From assembly GCA_965204415.1 (NCBI GenBank), contig CBDBEL010000004.1, positions 1,054,001 through 1,118,000 on the forward strand: a stretch of 64,000 nucleotides of DNA. The letters run 5' to 3'. Shown piece by piece: positions 9,323-17,036 of the stretch (positions are counted from its first letter, which is position 1; each line of letters begins with the position of its first letter). The translations under genes and the position numbers were made by a program. A model generated the notes under the pieces. It did not search any database and was not told the origin of the DNA. It saw nothing but the letters and a program-made list of their open reading frames with translations. Origin of the DNA: Aldehydirespirator sp965204415 (GTDB lineage Bacteria; Actinomycetota; Acidimicrobiia; Acidimicrobiales; Aldehydirespiratoraceae).

Positions 9323-9994
9323 TTAGGAAGGTGACGGCTTGATGTCGTTCCAGGCTGCGAGCAACTCCGATGCGGTGACGACGGTGGCGACCATGGCCAG
9401 GGTGTTGTCGATCACGGACGCCGCGTAGGCGGCGGGCACTCCGGCCACCGCGTCCCGCACGAGCACCACCTGGTAGCCGAGATCGACGGCGCTGAGGCAG
9501 AGGCCCACGATGCCGACGTTCACCGACACGCCCGTGGCCACGACGGTCGTGACGCCGAGATTCCGCAGGGTCTGATCGAGCGGGGTGGAAGTGAACGGCG
9601 TGAGCCCGTGCCAGCGGGCCACGACCAGGTCCCGGGGGTCCCGCCCCAGCTCGGGCACCAGCCGGGAGCCTTGGCTGCCCGACTCGGTGGGCGCGGTCCC
9701 CTCGCGGCGCAGCCGGTCGGCGAGGCCCAGTATCCGGCAGTTGACCGACCCGCCCGCGCCGTCGGGGCGGGTCTCCATCGTGCAGTGGACCACCCTGGCG
9801 CCCGCGGCCCGGGCCGCCTCGCAGACGGCGGCCGCGGCGTCGATGGCGCCGGAGGCCGCGACCTGCTCGGCGAGCGCGGGCATCATCCCGCCGGGTCCGA
9901 CCACGCCTCGCTGCAACTCCATGGTGAGCACCGCCGTGGAGCCGGGATCCACTAGGGATGCCAGCCGCCCGCCGCGGCCCGATGACGCCGCCAT
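9323..9994 (-). CDS. Isochorismatase-fold (cysteine hydrolase family) protein, catalytic residues altered
   Basis: 223 residues from the ATG at 9994 (an in-frame ATG 60 bp upstream is possible). The order of motifs follows the isochorismatase/nicotinamidase fold: TAVLTMELQRGVVG at the first strand, VVARWHGLTPF in the middle, and VVATGVSVNVGIVG where active members carry GVxTxxCV. All three catalytic positions differ from the usual Asp, Lys and Cys: Glu replaces Asp, there is no Lys at the middle site, and Gly stands where the nucleophilic Cys belongs. I recall actinobacterial relatives with the same HGLSP and GVSVNVAI signatures, so this may be a conserved non-canonical subfamily rather than decay. 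It leads the operon with the GT2 and DUF5719 genes and is divergent from rmd. Confidence 0.7.
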   Translation of the reverse strand: MAASSGRGGRLASLVDPGSTAVLTMELQRGVVGPGGMMPALAEQVAASGAIDAAAAVCEAARAAGARVVHCTMETRPDGAGGSVNCRILGLADRLRREGTAPTESGSQGSRLVPELGRDPRDLVVARWHGLTPFTSTPLDQTLRNLGVTTVVATGVSVNVGIVGLCLSAVDLGYQVVLVRDAVAGVPAAYAASVIDNTLAMVATVVTASELLAAWNDIKPSPS

Positions 9995-10097
9995 GCGACA
10001 AGTGTGGCAGGCGCCGCACGGCGCGCGCCGCGATGCCGCCGGCAACAGCCCCAACCTCGCGTCGCACGGTCACGGGACAATCGGGGTCCGCAGCACC

Positions 10098-10103
10098 TAG
10101 TCT
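10098..10103 (+). promoter_or_regulatory. Candidate -10 box (TAGTCT) upstream of rmd
   Basis: TAGTCT ends 5 bases before a GTG/ATG pair at 10109-10114, the same box and nearly the same spacing as in front of ftsH. The transcript would start at a nine-codon mini-ORF rather than at rmd itself. Confidence 0.4.
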
Positions 10104-10108
10104 GCGCG

Positions 10109-10138
10109 GTGATGCGCTGTCCAAGCTCCGTGCGGTAG
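10109..10138 (+). CDS. Leaderless mini-ORF ahead of rmd (speculative)
   Basis: GTG-ATG-CGC-TGT... ending TAG at 10136-10138, encoding MMRCPSSVR. It starts 5 bases after the TAGTCT box and ends 6 bases before the GTG start of rmd. It could be a non-functional short ORF or a translation-coupling leader; only its position argues for function. Confidence 0.25.
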   Translation: MMRCPSSVR

Positions 10139-10144
10139 GCGCGC

Positions 10145-11065
10145 GTGCGGGCTCTCGTCACCGGCGCCAGCGGCTTCGTGGGCTGCCATCTCGTTGCCCA
10201 TCTCGCGGCCTGCGGAGACGAGGTCACGCTCAGCGAGGCCGAGATCACCGATCCCGAGGTGCTGGACGCCGATTTCGGCGAGGGAGGCCACGACGCCGTC
10301 TACCACCTGGCCGCGCAGGCCGACGTGCACGCGAGCTTCGCCGATCCGGCCGCTACCGTGCGGGTGAACGTGGAGGGAACGCTCAACGTCCTCGACGCGG
10401 CCCACCGGTCCGGCGCCCGCCGGGTGGTGTTCGTCAGCAGCGCCGACGTCTACGGGCGGGTCTGCTCCTCGAGCCTCCCCGTCGACGAGGCCGCCCCCAT
10501 GCGCCCGGTGACGCCCTACGGCGCCAGCAAGGCCGCGGCCGAGATGGTATGCGTGCAGGCCGGCCTGGGCCGCGGCCTCGACGTGATACGGGCCAGGGCC
10601 TTCAACCATCTCGGCCCGGGCCAGAGCGACCGCTTCGTGGCCTCGGCACTGGCGTCGCGCATCGCGGCCAACGAGCGCACCGGCGAGGAGGTCGTGAGCG
10701 TCGGGAACCTAGAGGCCCGGCGCGACTTCACCGACGTGCGCGACGTGGTGCGGGCCTACCGTCTCCTGGCCGTGCGGGGCGAATGCGGCGAGGCCTACAA
10801 CGTGTGCAGAGGCATCTCGCTGGAGGTACGCGAGCTCGCCGACGGCCTGATCGCCCGGGCGAGGCACCCCATGCGCCTCGCGGCCGACGGCGAGCTGCTG
10901 CGCCCGGTGGACGTGCCCGAGATCCGGGGAGACCCTTCCAAGCTGCGGGCCGCCACCGGCTGGCGCCCCGAGGTGAAGCTGGAACAGACGCTCGACGACC
11001 TGCTCGACTCCTGGCGCTGCCGGACCTCGGAGTCGGAACTGCCGCCGAGCGGCGATAGCCAATAG
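10145..11065 (+). CDS. rmd: NAD(P)-dependent epimerase/dehydratase, probable GDP-6-deoxy-4-keto-mannose reductase (Rmd)
   Basis: 306-residue short-chain dehydrogenase of the extended type. The Rossmann motif GASGFVG is at residues 7-13, VFVSSADVYG supplies the active-site Ser, and YGASK gives the catalytic Tyr and Lys. The pairing with gmd directly downstream suggests it reduces GDP-4-keto-6-deoxymannose to GDP-D-rhamnose (Rmd) for surface glycan. A GDP-fucose synthase or a 4-epimerase of another sugar is the main alternative. The GTG start at 10145 gives the Rossmann strand at the very N-terminus, as expected. Its 3' end is part of the duplicated junction with gmd. Confidence 0.8.
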   Translation: MRALVTGASGFVGCHLVAHLAACGDEVTLSEAEITDPEVLDADFGEGGHDAVYHLAAQADVHASFADPAATVRVNVEGTLNVLDAAHRSGARRVVFVSSADVYGRVCSSSLPVDEAAPMRPVTPYGASKAAAEMVCVQAGLGRGLDVIRARAFNHLGPGQSDRFVASALASRIAANERTGEEVVSVGNLEARRDFTDVRDVVRAYRLLAVRGECGEAYNVCRGISLEVRELADGLIARARHPMRLAADGELLRPVDVPEIRGDPSKLRAATGWRPEVKLEQTLDDLLDSWRCRTSESELPPSGDSQ

Positions 11066-11069
11066 ACCC

Positions 11070-11117
11070 ATGGCCAGGCGCGCCCTGATCACCGGCATAA
11101 CAGGCCAGGACCAGTAG
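11070..11117 (+). CDS. Mini-ORF copying the gmd start, unit 1
   Basis: ATG at 11070 to TAG at 11115-11117, encoding MARRALITGITGQDQ. The first 14 residues are those of Gmd. It lies 4 bases after the rmd stop and 3 bases before the next identical mini-ORF. Whether it is translated is unknown. Confidence 0.35.
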   Translation: MARRALITGITGQDQ

Positions 11118-11120
11118 AAC

Positions 11121-11168
11121 ATGGCCAGGCGCGCCCTGATCACCGGCATAACAGGCCAGGACCAGTAG
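11121..11168 (+). CDS. Mini-ORF copying the gmd start, unit 2
   Basis: Identical to the mini-ORF at 11070-11117; its stop (TAG 11166-11168) is 3 bases from the true gmd start at 11172. Confidence 0.35.
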   Translation: MARRALITGITGQDQ

Positions 11169-11171
11169 AAC

Positions 11172-12152
11172 ATGGCCAGGCGCGCCCTGATCACCGGCAT
11201 AACAGGCCAGGACGGCTCGTATCTGGCCGAGTTGCTCCTGGACAAGGGCTACGAGGTCATGGGCATGGTGCGGCGCTCCAGCATCGTCAACTACGAGCGC
11301 ATCGCCCACATCCAGGACCGCGTCCGGATCGTGACCGGAGACCTGCTCGACCAGGTCTCCATGATCGAGATCCTGCGGACCTACCGGCCCGAGGAGGTGT
11401 ACAACCTCGCGGCCCAGTCGTTCGTGCAGACCTCCTTCAGCCAGCCGGTCCTCACCGGCGAGACCACGGCTCTGGGGGTCACCCGGATCCTCGACGCCAT
11501 CCGGCTGGTCGACCGGGACATCCGCTTCTACCAGGCGAGCTCGTCCGAGATGTTCGGGAAGGTGCGGGAGGTTCCCCAGAACGAGCAGACACCGTTCTAT
11601 CCCCGCAGCCCCTACGGGGTGGCCAAGGTCTACGGCCACTGGATCACAGTCAACTACCGCGAGTCCTACGGGCTCCACGCCACCTCCGGGATCCTCTTCA
11701 ACCACGAGAGCCCGCGCCGGGGCATGGAGTTCGTGACCCGCAAGATCACCCACGCCGCGGCCAGCATCAAGCTCGGCCTGGCCGACGAGTTGCGGCTCGG
11801 CAACCTGGAATCGCAGCGGGACTGGGGCTACGCCGCCGACTACGTCGAGGCCATGTGGCAGATGGTGCAGCAGGACGAGCCCGACGACTACGTGATCTGC
11901 ACCGGCAAGACGCACTCGGTGCGCACCCTGTGCGACCTGGCCTTCGAACATGTGGGGTTGGACTACCGCGACCATGTCGTCGTGGACGAGCGCTTCATCC
12001 GCCCGGCCGAGGTCGACCTGCTCGTCGGCGACTCGTCCAAGGCCGTGGCTGCGTTCGGCTGGCAGCCGAAGACGTCGTTCGTGGAGCTGGTGCGGCTGAT
12101 GGTCGACGCCGACCTCGCGCTGCTGCAGAGCCGAGCCGGCCGAGCCGGCTAA
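11172..12152 (+). CDS. gmd: GDP-mannose 4,6-dehydratase
   Basis: 326 residues; converts GDP-D-mannose to GDP-4-keto-6-deoxy-D-mannose, the precursor of GDP-rhamnose and GDP-fucose. The Rossmann motif GITGQDGSYL is at residues 9-18, the active-site region ASSSEMFG is near 125, and the Tyr/Lys pair is in YGVAKVYGHW. GILFNHESPRRG and NLESQRDWGYA are hallmark Gmd phrases. Slightly shorter than typical Gmd (about 340-350). The start at 11172 is the third copy of a tandemly repeated start region and the only one that reads into the full gene. It is cotranscribed with rmd; the mannose nucleotide could come from the nucleotidyltransferase at 21407-22612. Confidence 0.95.
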   Translation: MARRALITGITGQDGSYLAELLLDKGYEVMGMVRRSSIVNYERIAHIQDRVRIVTGDLLDQVSMIEILRTYRPEEVYNLAAQSFVQTSFSQPVLTGETTALGVTRILDAIRLVDRDIRFYQASSSEMFGKVREVPQNEQTPFYPRSPYGVAKVYGHWITVNYRESYGLHATSGILFNHESPRRGMEFVTRKITHAAASIKLGLADELRLGNLESQRDWGYAADYVEAMWQMVQQDEPDDYVICTGKTHSVRTLCDLAFEHVGLDYRDHVVVDERFIRPAEVDLLVGDSSKAVAAFGWQPKTSFVELVRLMVDADLALLQSRAGRAG

Positions 12153-12270
12153 GAGCGAGGCAGCGCGGGTAGGTGATCATGGACCATCGGATGCCCTCGG
12201 ATTGCAGGTGGCCCAAGCCTCTGGAGCCGCCTGCACGCGCACGTTCTGAGAGCGGGCGCGAGACGCCGCG

Positions 12271-13200
12271 GTGATAACGGTCCTCGCGGGGGGTGTGGGC
12301 GCGGCCCGCTACCTGGCCGGACAGTTGCTGGTGGCCTCCCCCTCCGACGTCACTGCGGTGGTGAACGTCGCCGACGATATCGAGTTGCACGGCCTGCATG
12401 TAAGCCCCGACATCGACACCGTCATCTACACGTTGTCGGGGGCCATCGACCCCGAGCGGCGCTGGGGCCTGGCCGACGAGACCTGGAATGCGCTCAACGA
12501 GCTCCGGAGGCTGGGAATCGACGCCTGGTTCAACCTCGGAGACCGCGACATCGGAACCCACCTGTTCCGCACCACCCTGCTGCGCCAGGGGCACACCCTG
12601 AGCGAGGCGACCGCTCGCCTGGCCGCGGCTCGCGGCCTGAGCTGCAGGATCCTGCCGGTGAGCGACCAGCCGATCGAGACCCGGGTCACGCTGGCCGGGG
12701 GCACCGAGATCGGATTCCAGGAGTACTTCGTCCGCCTCGCACACGATGTGGCCATCTCGGGGGTGCGCTTCGCGGGCGCGGGCGACGCCTCCCCGGCACC
12801 GGGTGTGCTCGAGGCCGTGGACGCCGCCGAGGTCGTGGTGATCGCACCGTCCAATCCGGTCGTGTCGATAGGCCCGGTTCTGGCCGTGAGCGGCGTGACC
12901 GAAGCACTCGCCGCCCGGCGGGAGCGCAACGTGGCCGTGTCGCCGATCGTGGCGGGCGCGGCCCTCAAGGGACCCGCCGACCGGATGCTCCGGGAGCTGG
13001 GCGAGGAGGCGAGCGTGGTCGGGGTGGCCCGCCGCTACCGGGAGGTGGTCGGTGCTCTGGTGATCGACGAGGCCGACGCCGATCTGGCCGCCGCGGTGGA
13101 CGACGTCGGGGTGCGGGCCGTGGTGGCCCCCACGATCATGTCCTCGCCGCAGGCCGCAGCCGAGCTGGCCCGCCGCACCGTGGCCGCGGTGTCGCCGTGA
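12271..13200 (+). CDS. cofD: 2-phospho-L-lactate transferase (FbiA), coenzyme F420 biosynthesis
   Basis: 309 residues. Transfers the lactyl (or enolpyruvyl) phosphate moiety to the deazaflavin Fo, forming F420-0 or its dehydro form. Family motifs are clear: GGVGAARYL at residues 6-14, NVADDIELHGLHVSPDIDTV near 32-51, and NLGDRDIGTH near 90. The GTG start at 12271 places the first strand at the N-terminus. The stop overlaps a GTG (GTGA) that opens a six-codon mini-ORF leading into cofE. The pair places the host among F420-producing actinobacteria, where cofD and cofE (fbiA and fbiB) lie side by side. Confidence 0.95.
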   Translation: MITVLAGGVGAARYLAGQLLVASPSDVTAVVNVADDIELHGLHVSPDIDTVIYTLSGAIDPERRWGLADETWNALNELRRLGIDAWFNLGDRDIGTHLFRTTLLRQGHTLSEATARLAAARGLSCRILPVSDQPIETRVTLAGGTEIGFQEYFVRLAHDVAISGVRFAGAGDASPAPGVLEAVDAAEVVVIAPSNPVVSIGPVLAVSGVTEALAARRERNVAVSPIVAGAALKGPADRMLRELGEEASVVGVARRYREVVGALVIDEADADLAAAVDDVGVRAVVAPTIMSSPQAAAELARRTVAAVSP

Positions 13201-13217
13201 GCCTGGAGATCCCATGA
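13197..13217 (+). CDS. Mini-ORF bridging cofD and cofE
   Basis: GTG at 13197 overlaps the cofD stop (GTGA) and the TGA at 13215-13217 overlaps the cofE start (ATGA). It encodes MSLEIP, echoing the cofE start MSLAILEI, so it looks like a 17-bp duplication of the cofE start region that leaves a coupled relay. Confidence 0.4.
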   Translation: MSLEIP

Positions 13218-13918
13218 GCCTGGCGATCCTGGAGATTGAGGGCATCGGCGAGGTGCGGCCCGGCGACGACCTGGCTGCGCTCATCGTGGCGGCGGCCGGA
13301 CCCGACTCGCTGCAGGACCGGGACTGTGTCGTCGTCACCCAGAAGGTGGTGTCCAAGGCCGAAGGCCGGCTGGTGGCTGTCGACCCCGACGACCCGACCA
13401 GTCACAAGCCGCTGGTGGAGGCCGAGTCGGTCCGGGTGCTGCGCCGGCGGGGAGACCTGATCATCTCCGAGACCGCCCACGGTTTCGTGTGCGCCAACGC
13501 CGGGGTCGACCTAAGCAACGTCGAGGAGGGCTTCGCGGCATTGCTGCCGGTGGACTCCGACCGCTCGGCCCGGCGCATCCGCGACCGCATCCGGGCCTTG
13601 GCGGGCGTTGAGGTCGCGGTGGTTGTCTCCGACACTTTCGGGCGCCCCTGGCGCAGGGGCGTGACCGACACCGCCATCGGCTGTGCGGGCATCGCCGCGG
13701 TGGTGGATCTGCGGGGCAGCACCGACGCGCTGGGCCGGGAGCTCAAGGTGACCGAGGTGGCGGTAGCCGACGAGATCGCGGCGGCCGCCGACCTGGTCAT
13801 GGGCAAGGCGAAGGGTGTGCCCGTGGCGGTGGTACGGGGCCTGGAGGAGTCCTGGTTCCGTACCGGCTCCGTCGCCGAGGAGATAGTCCGCTCCCCCGCC
13901 GACGACCTGTTCCGCTAG
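13214..13918 (+). CDS. cofE: Coenzyme F420-0:L-glutamate ligase
   Basis: 234 residues; adds the first glutamates of the F420 tail using GTP. Family features include GDDLAALI near residue 16, VVTQKVVSKAEGR near 40, ISETAHGFVCANAGVDLSN near 82-100 and VVSDTFGRPWRRG near 140. It is the size of a stand-alone CofE; the nitroreductase-like domain fused in mycobacterial FbiB is absent. Translation is probably coupled to cofD through a short bridging ORF. Confidence 0.93.
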   Translation: MSLAILEIEGIGEVRPGDDLAALIVAAAGPDSLQDRDCVVVTQKVVSKAEGRLVAVDPDDPTSHKPLVEAESVRVLRRRGDLIISETAHGFVCANAGVDLSNVEEGFAALLPVDSDRSARRIRDRIRALAGVEVAVVVSDTFGRPWRRGVTDTAIGCAGIAAVVDLRGSTDALGRELKVTEVAVADEIAAAADLVMGKAKGVPVAVVRGLEESWFRTGSVAEEIVRSPADDLFR

Positions 13919-14000
13919 CGGCCGGCGCTTCCTCGGGAGCTCAGCCGGCTCGAGCCGTCGGGGTGACGAACCGACCGGGTGCAGACCAGTGACCTACAGG

Positions 14001-14016
14001 AAACTATAAGTTTTTT
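14001..14016 (+). terminator. Weak terminator-like hairpin after cofE
   Basis: AAACT-ATA-AGTTT followed by TTT, 83 bp after the cofE stop. The stem is only 5 bp of mainly A/T pairs, but it stands out in GC-rich DNA. The remaining 255-bp gap (13919-14173) shows no gene; it contains a TTGACA at 14025 with no matching -10 at normal spacing. Confidence 0.25.
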
Positions 14017-14173
14017 CGCTGGTCTTGACACATCTTCGAGGCTGCTGGTGTTGGCATGACATTGCTTGTGAAGTAGCCTCATAGACGAGCCTCGCTGCCG
14101 GGCTGTGTCGGCAGCCGAATCCGACTGACCGCCCCGCCGTCTGCACTAGCCGCCGGCCCGAGACGAGGCTCTC

Positions 14174-14617
14174 ATGACAGCATCAGCCCCGATCCCTGCC
14201 GCCGAGTCGGTGCCCCACATGCCGAACCCGACCGACACCACACCGACGACACCCCGCAACCAGTTGCCGTCGCAGGTCCAGACGGCAGCCGCCCCGCCCA
14301 CCCTGCGCTCCCAAGTCGCGGAGAACCCGCTGCTGAGCTTCTTCGGCCTCATGATCATCGCCCTGCTCGCCGCCGCGGTCGCCGCTCCGAACATCCGCAT
14401 CAACGACACCAACGCCCGCATCGACCGCCTCGATACCCGCATGACAGCCAGATTCGACAAGGTCGACGCTGAATTCGAAGACGTCGACGCCAACTTCGAA
14501 GACATCGACGCCAGGTTGGACGGACTCGACCTGAAGCTGACCGCGCTGATCGCCAAACTGGACGCCACCGACGATGTAGACGCCGCCATCGAAGGCCGCC
14601 TCCGAGAGCCTGCCTAG
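14174..14617 (+). CDS. Small membrane-anchored coiled-coil protein
   Basis: 147 residues, family not recognised. A Pro/Thr/Ala-rich N-terminus (1-45) leads to one membrane helix (about 53-75, LSFFGLMIIALLAAAVAA). It is followed by a regular heptad stretch from about 77 to 130 in which blocks such as RIDRLDTRM, KVDAEFEDVD and NFEDIDARLD repeat, predicting a coiled coil facing the other side of the membrane. Related short phage- or stress-type proteins with such repeats are common, with no settled function. It stands alone between cofE and the HNH gene. Confidence 0.65.
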   Translation: MTASAPIPAAESVPHMPNPTDTTPTTPRNQLPSQVQTAAAPPTLRSQVAENPLLSFFGLMIIALLAAAVAAPNIRINDTNARIDRLDTRMTARFDKVDAEFEDVDANFEDIDARLDGLDLKLTALIAKLDATDDVDAAIEGRLREPA

Positions 14618-14695
14618 CCCGCGCCCGCCGACGACCTCCGCCGCCAGCCCGCGAACTGAGACCCCATGCTCGCCGGAGTGTCCGGCCTACCGTTA

Positions 14696-14731
14696 CTTTT
14701 GCGAGCTTTGGATCTTTTGCGAGCTTTGGAT
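14696..14731 (+). repeat. 18-bp tandem duplication
   Basis: CTTTTGCGAGCTTTGGAT occurs twice back to back (14696-14713, 14714-14731) just beyond the 3' end of the HNH gene. Confidence 0.9.
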
Positions 14732-14756
14732 TTGAGTGCTTCCGCGGGCCTAGCCG

Positions 14757-16427
14757 TCAGGGGGTTCGGTCGGAGGATCTCAGCCACGCACGGGTGGCTT
14801 GATGGGCGAAGCCGACGCGGCCGTGGCCGGTACTGCGTATGAAGCCAGCTCGGATGAGCCGCGACCGGTAGGTGCTTATGTAGCTGGAGGTCCGCGGTCG
14901 TCCGCGAGGGCGTCCGGTGGGCCGGCTCGCTGGGTGTGTGATATCGCCAGCGCCGCCCGGGCGGTAGCCGGGCCGTGCCTGGCCGGCGGGTGGCTGTGTT
15001 GCGCTGGCCGCTTTCGGTGCTGTGGGGGTCTGTTCGCCAGCGGGTAGCGGGTGGCTGTGTTGCGCTGGCCGCTTTCGGTGCTGTGGGGGTCTGTTCGCCG
15101 GCGGGTGGTCGGGGGCGCGGGTCGCCTGAGGGATGCGGAGTACGAGCATGTTCGGAGACTGGGCCGCGACGGGCTCGAGCAGCCGGGGTTGGTCGGGTGG
15201 GGCGGTTGGTTCTGGGCAGAACAGGCTCGCCGGTTCGGGGGCGTGGGCGGGGCCGTGGGTCACGGTGTCGGGCGGGTGCAGGCTGCGTCGGCCCGGCGGG
15301 CCGCAGACCTGCCAGCCGTAGTAGTGGATCTTGTGGTGGCAGCTCCAGCAGGCCAGCACCATGTTGTCGATGCTGGTGGCCCCGCCCTCAGACACGGGCT
15401 TGACGTGGTGGGCGTCGCAGATGTCGGGGTGGGCGCCGCAGGCGAAGCAGCCGCCGTCGCGGGCGATCAGCAGCTGGCGCTGGGCGTCGGTGGCGCGCCG
15501 CACAGAATGGGCCCGCCATATCGGTCTGCCTTTGCGGTCATAGACGATGCCGGTGAACTTGGCGTTGCAGGCCAGTTCCTCGAGCACCGACCGCGGCAGC
15601 CGCTCCCCGTCGGCAAGCTCAGCGACGAGTTTGCCGGTGTCCGCATCGACGTGCGCGACCACACAGATGTCAGCAAAGGGCTTGCTCCCCTCGCCGCCGG
15701 CACGGCTGGAGGTGAAGTGCTCCAAGGCGTCGGCCATGCACTGGTCAAAGCTGCGCCGCGGGTGCCCGCCGCTGTTGGCCGAGGCTTGCTTCTTGTCGGT
15801 GTCAAGGAGGCGGCCGGCCTCGACCCGCAGCCGGTTGCGGATCTGACGCCCGGTGACGGCGTCGAACTCGCCGCGCAACTGCACCATCCCGTCGTCGCCG
15901 TTCCACATCCGCACACCGCGGCGGGCCCGCTGGCGGGCATGCTCGCCCTCACCGCCGTCGCCCTGGCGCTCCACAGCCCAGCGGCGGGCCTCTTTGGTGA
16001 ACTGCTCGGGACGCATCGACTCGGCCTTGGCCAACAACTCGGCGTCACCGTCGACGTCCGCCGCGCTGGTCTTAGACGCAGCCTCGGCGAGCCGCTTCGC
16101 GTTGGCCACCGGGACCCGCCCCGACTCCACCGCCTCACGCAGCCTGAGCGTGTCGCGCAGAGCCTCAGCGGTCTTGACCTGGCTGCGGGCCTCCTGCCGC
16201 GACAGCCCCGCACCCGAAGCCAGCACCTCCGCACCCCCGTCGCCGTGACGCTCCCGACCAGCGATGCTGGCCGCGGCCGAGGTCTGAGCAGCCGAGACGA
16301 TCGCCACGGTGGCCATGGCCACCGGCAGCATCTCACGCATCTCCGCGCACGAAGCCGCCCCTTCGTTCACCAGCGCCAGCATCTCCCTGGCGGCGGCCTC
16401 AGCCCGGCGGGCGGCTTCGATCAACAT
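14757..16427 (-). CDS. DUF222/HNH endonuclease domain protein (13E12 repeat family)
   Basis: 556 residues from the ATG at 16427; an upstream in-frame ATG at 16493 is less likely because it would overlap the divergent fragment. The N-terminal two thirds are Ala/Arg-rich helical DUF222. The HNH nuclease site follows: CFACGAHPDICDAHHV with the second half DNMVLACWSCHHKIHYYG, supplying paired Cys ligands and the HH catalytic pair. The C-terminal 150 residues are low-complexity and partly encoded by a 61-bp duplication. Such genes are multicopy and mobile in actinobacteria; a role in group II intron-like or element mobility is suspected, not shown. It marks the start of an accessory patch. Confidence 0.85.
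   Translation of the reverse strand: MLIEAARRAEAAAREMLALVNEGAASCAEMREMLPVAMATVAIVSAAQTSAAASIAGRERHGDGGAEVLASGAGLSRQEARSQVKTAEALRDTLRLREAVESGRVPVANAKRLAEAASKTSAADVDGDAELLAKAESMRPEQFTKEARRWAVERQGDGGEGEHARQRARRGVRMWNGDDGMVQLRGEFDAVTGRQIRNRLRVEAGRLLDTDKKQASANSGGHPRRSFDQCMADALEHFTSSRAGGEGSKPFADICVVAHVDADTGKLVAELADGERLPRSVLEELACNAKFTGIVYDRKGRPIWRAHSVRRATDAQRQLLIARDGGCFACGAHPDICDAHHVKPVSEGGATSIDNMVLACWSCHHKIHYYGWQVCGPPGRRSLHPPDTVTHGPAHAPEPASLFCPEPTAPPDQPRLLEPVAAQSPNMLVLRIPQATRAPDHPPANRPPQHRKRPAQHSHPLPAGEQTPTAPKAASATQPPAGQARPGYRPGGAGDITHPASRPTGRPRGRPRTSSYISTYRSRLIRAGFIRSTGHGRVGFAHQATRAWLRSSDRTP
14990..15111 (+). repeat. 61-bp tandem duplication inside the HNH gene
   Basis: Two copies (14990-15050, 15051-15111) beginning GTGGCTGTGTTGCGCTGGCC. 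Because 61 is not a multiple of three, the two copies are read in different frames by the HNH gene on the minus strand, so the C-terminus after the second copy is in a new frame relative to the unduplicated ancestor. Confidence 0.9.
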
Positions 16428-16517
16428 GCACACAGTCTCCCATAGGGGTGTGACAAATGTCAAGCATTGCCAGAGCTTTTTCTGAATTTTCAAACATACT
16501 CAGGTGAGCACTCCAGC

Positions 16518-17027
16518 GCTGCGTACGCCGCCGATGCTCCACCGAAGGTCGGCCGTATCACCGTGGCGAAAGCGCAGATGAACCGCGACCTGATGATTCG
16601 CGAACTGTCGGCCGAGACGGGCCACGTAGCGTTCGTCATCATCGGGGAGCCTGACATCCGCATCCTTGACCACTATCCCGACGGGCAGATTGCCGTCGAG
16701 ATCCGAGGCTACGACACCTTCGACCCAGCCACCGGCAACGCCGCGGCGGGAGGTCCCGACGACGTTGCCTGCTGGATGATCGACACCGACCACGACGGCG
16801 AGAGCTTCTACGCCCGCCGCATCCACTTCCCCGGAGCCGACAACGACCGCCAGATCAAGAAGCTCCTACGAGAACTTGGCAAGAACGCGGACGACGCAGA
16901 GCAGGAAGCACTCACCGCGATGCGCTCAGCCCCATTCGACCCGCCAGAGCGAGGCCGGATAGCCGTGAAGATCGTCACCGCCACCGGCATGGAAATGACC
17001 GCTACGAGAGAGACACAAGAGGCGTAG
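16518..17027 (+). pseudogene. C-terminal remnant of a type III (Mod-like) adenine-specific DNA methyltransferase
   Basis: The open frame ending at TAG 17025-17027 carries about 165 residues that match my recollection of the C-terminal domain of site-specific DNA methyltransferases of type III systems: GRITVAKAQMNRDL, AFVIIGEPDI, GQIAVEIRGYDTFDP, DDVACWMIDTDHDGESF, then a closing GRIAVKIVTATG. The catalytic N-terminal half (DPPY and SAM-binding motifs) is absent, and the sequence before about 16518 has no similarity to the family. No Res partner is present. A short ATG/GTG-started product of up to 186 residues is possible, but I read it as a stump. Confidence 0.7.
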
Positions 17028-17036
17028 AGCTGCGAC

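Larger units (their letters stand above)
11070..11212 (+). repeat. 51-bp tandem repeat of the rmd/gmd junction
   Basis: Two full units (11070-11120 and 11121-11171) and a third that becomes the real gmd gene from 11172. Each unit starts ATGGCCAGGCGCGCCCTGAT, identical to the first 14 codons of gmd, and ends in CAGTAGAAC, which resembles the CAATAGACC at the end of rmd. The first two units are therefore copies of the stop/start junction. Confidence 0.95.

Noticed and set aside
12153..12270. A degenerate copy of the interspersed repeat after gmd
   Set aside because: Only short matches (GCGGGTAGGTGA, GCCTCTGGAG) could be aligned, too little to support a copy.
14025..14030. TTGACA upstream of the small coiled-coil gene as a promoter -35
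   Set aside because: No -10-like hexamer at 15-19 bp spacing.
15051..16445. Plus-strand frame of 464 codons opposite the HNH gene
   Set aside because: The minus strand encodes a coherent DUF222/HNH protein; the plus frame has no recognisable features.
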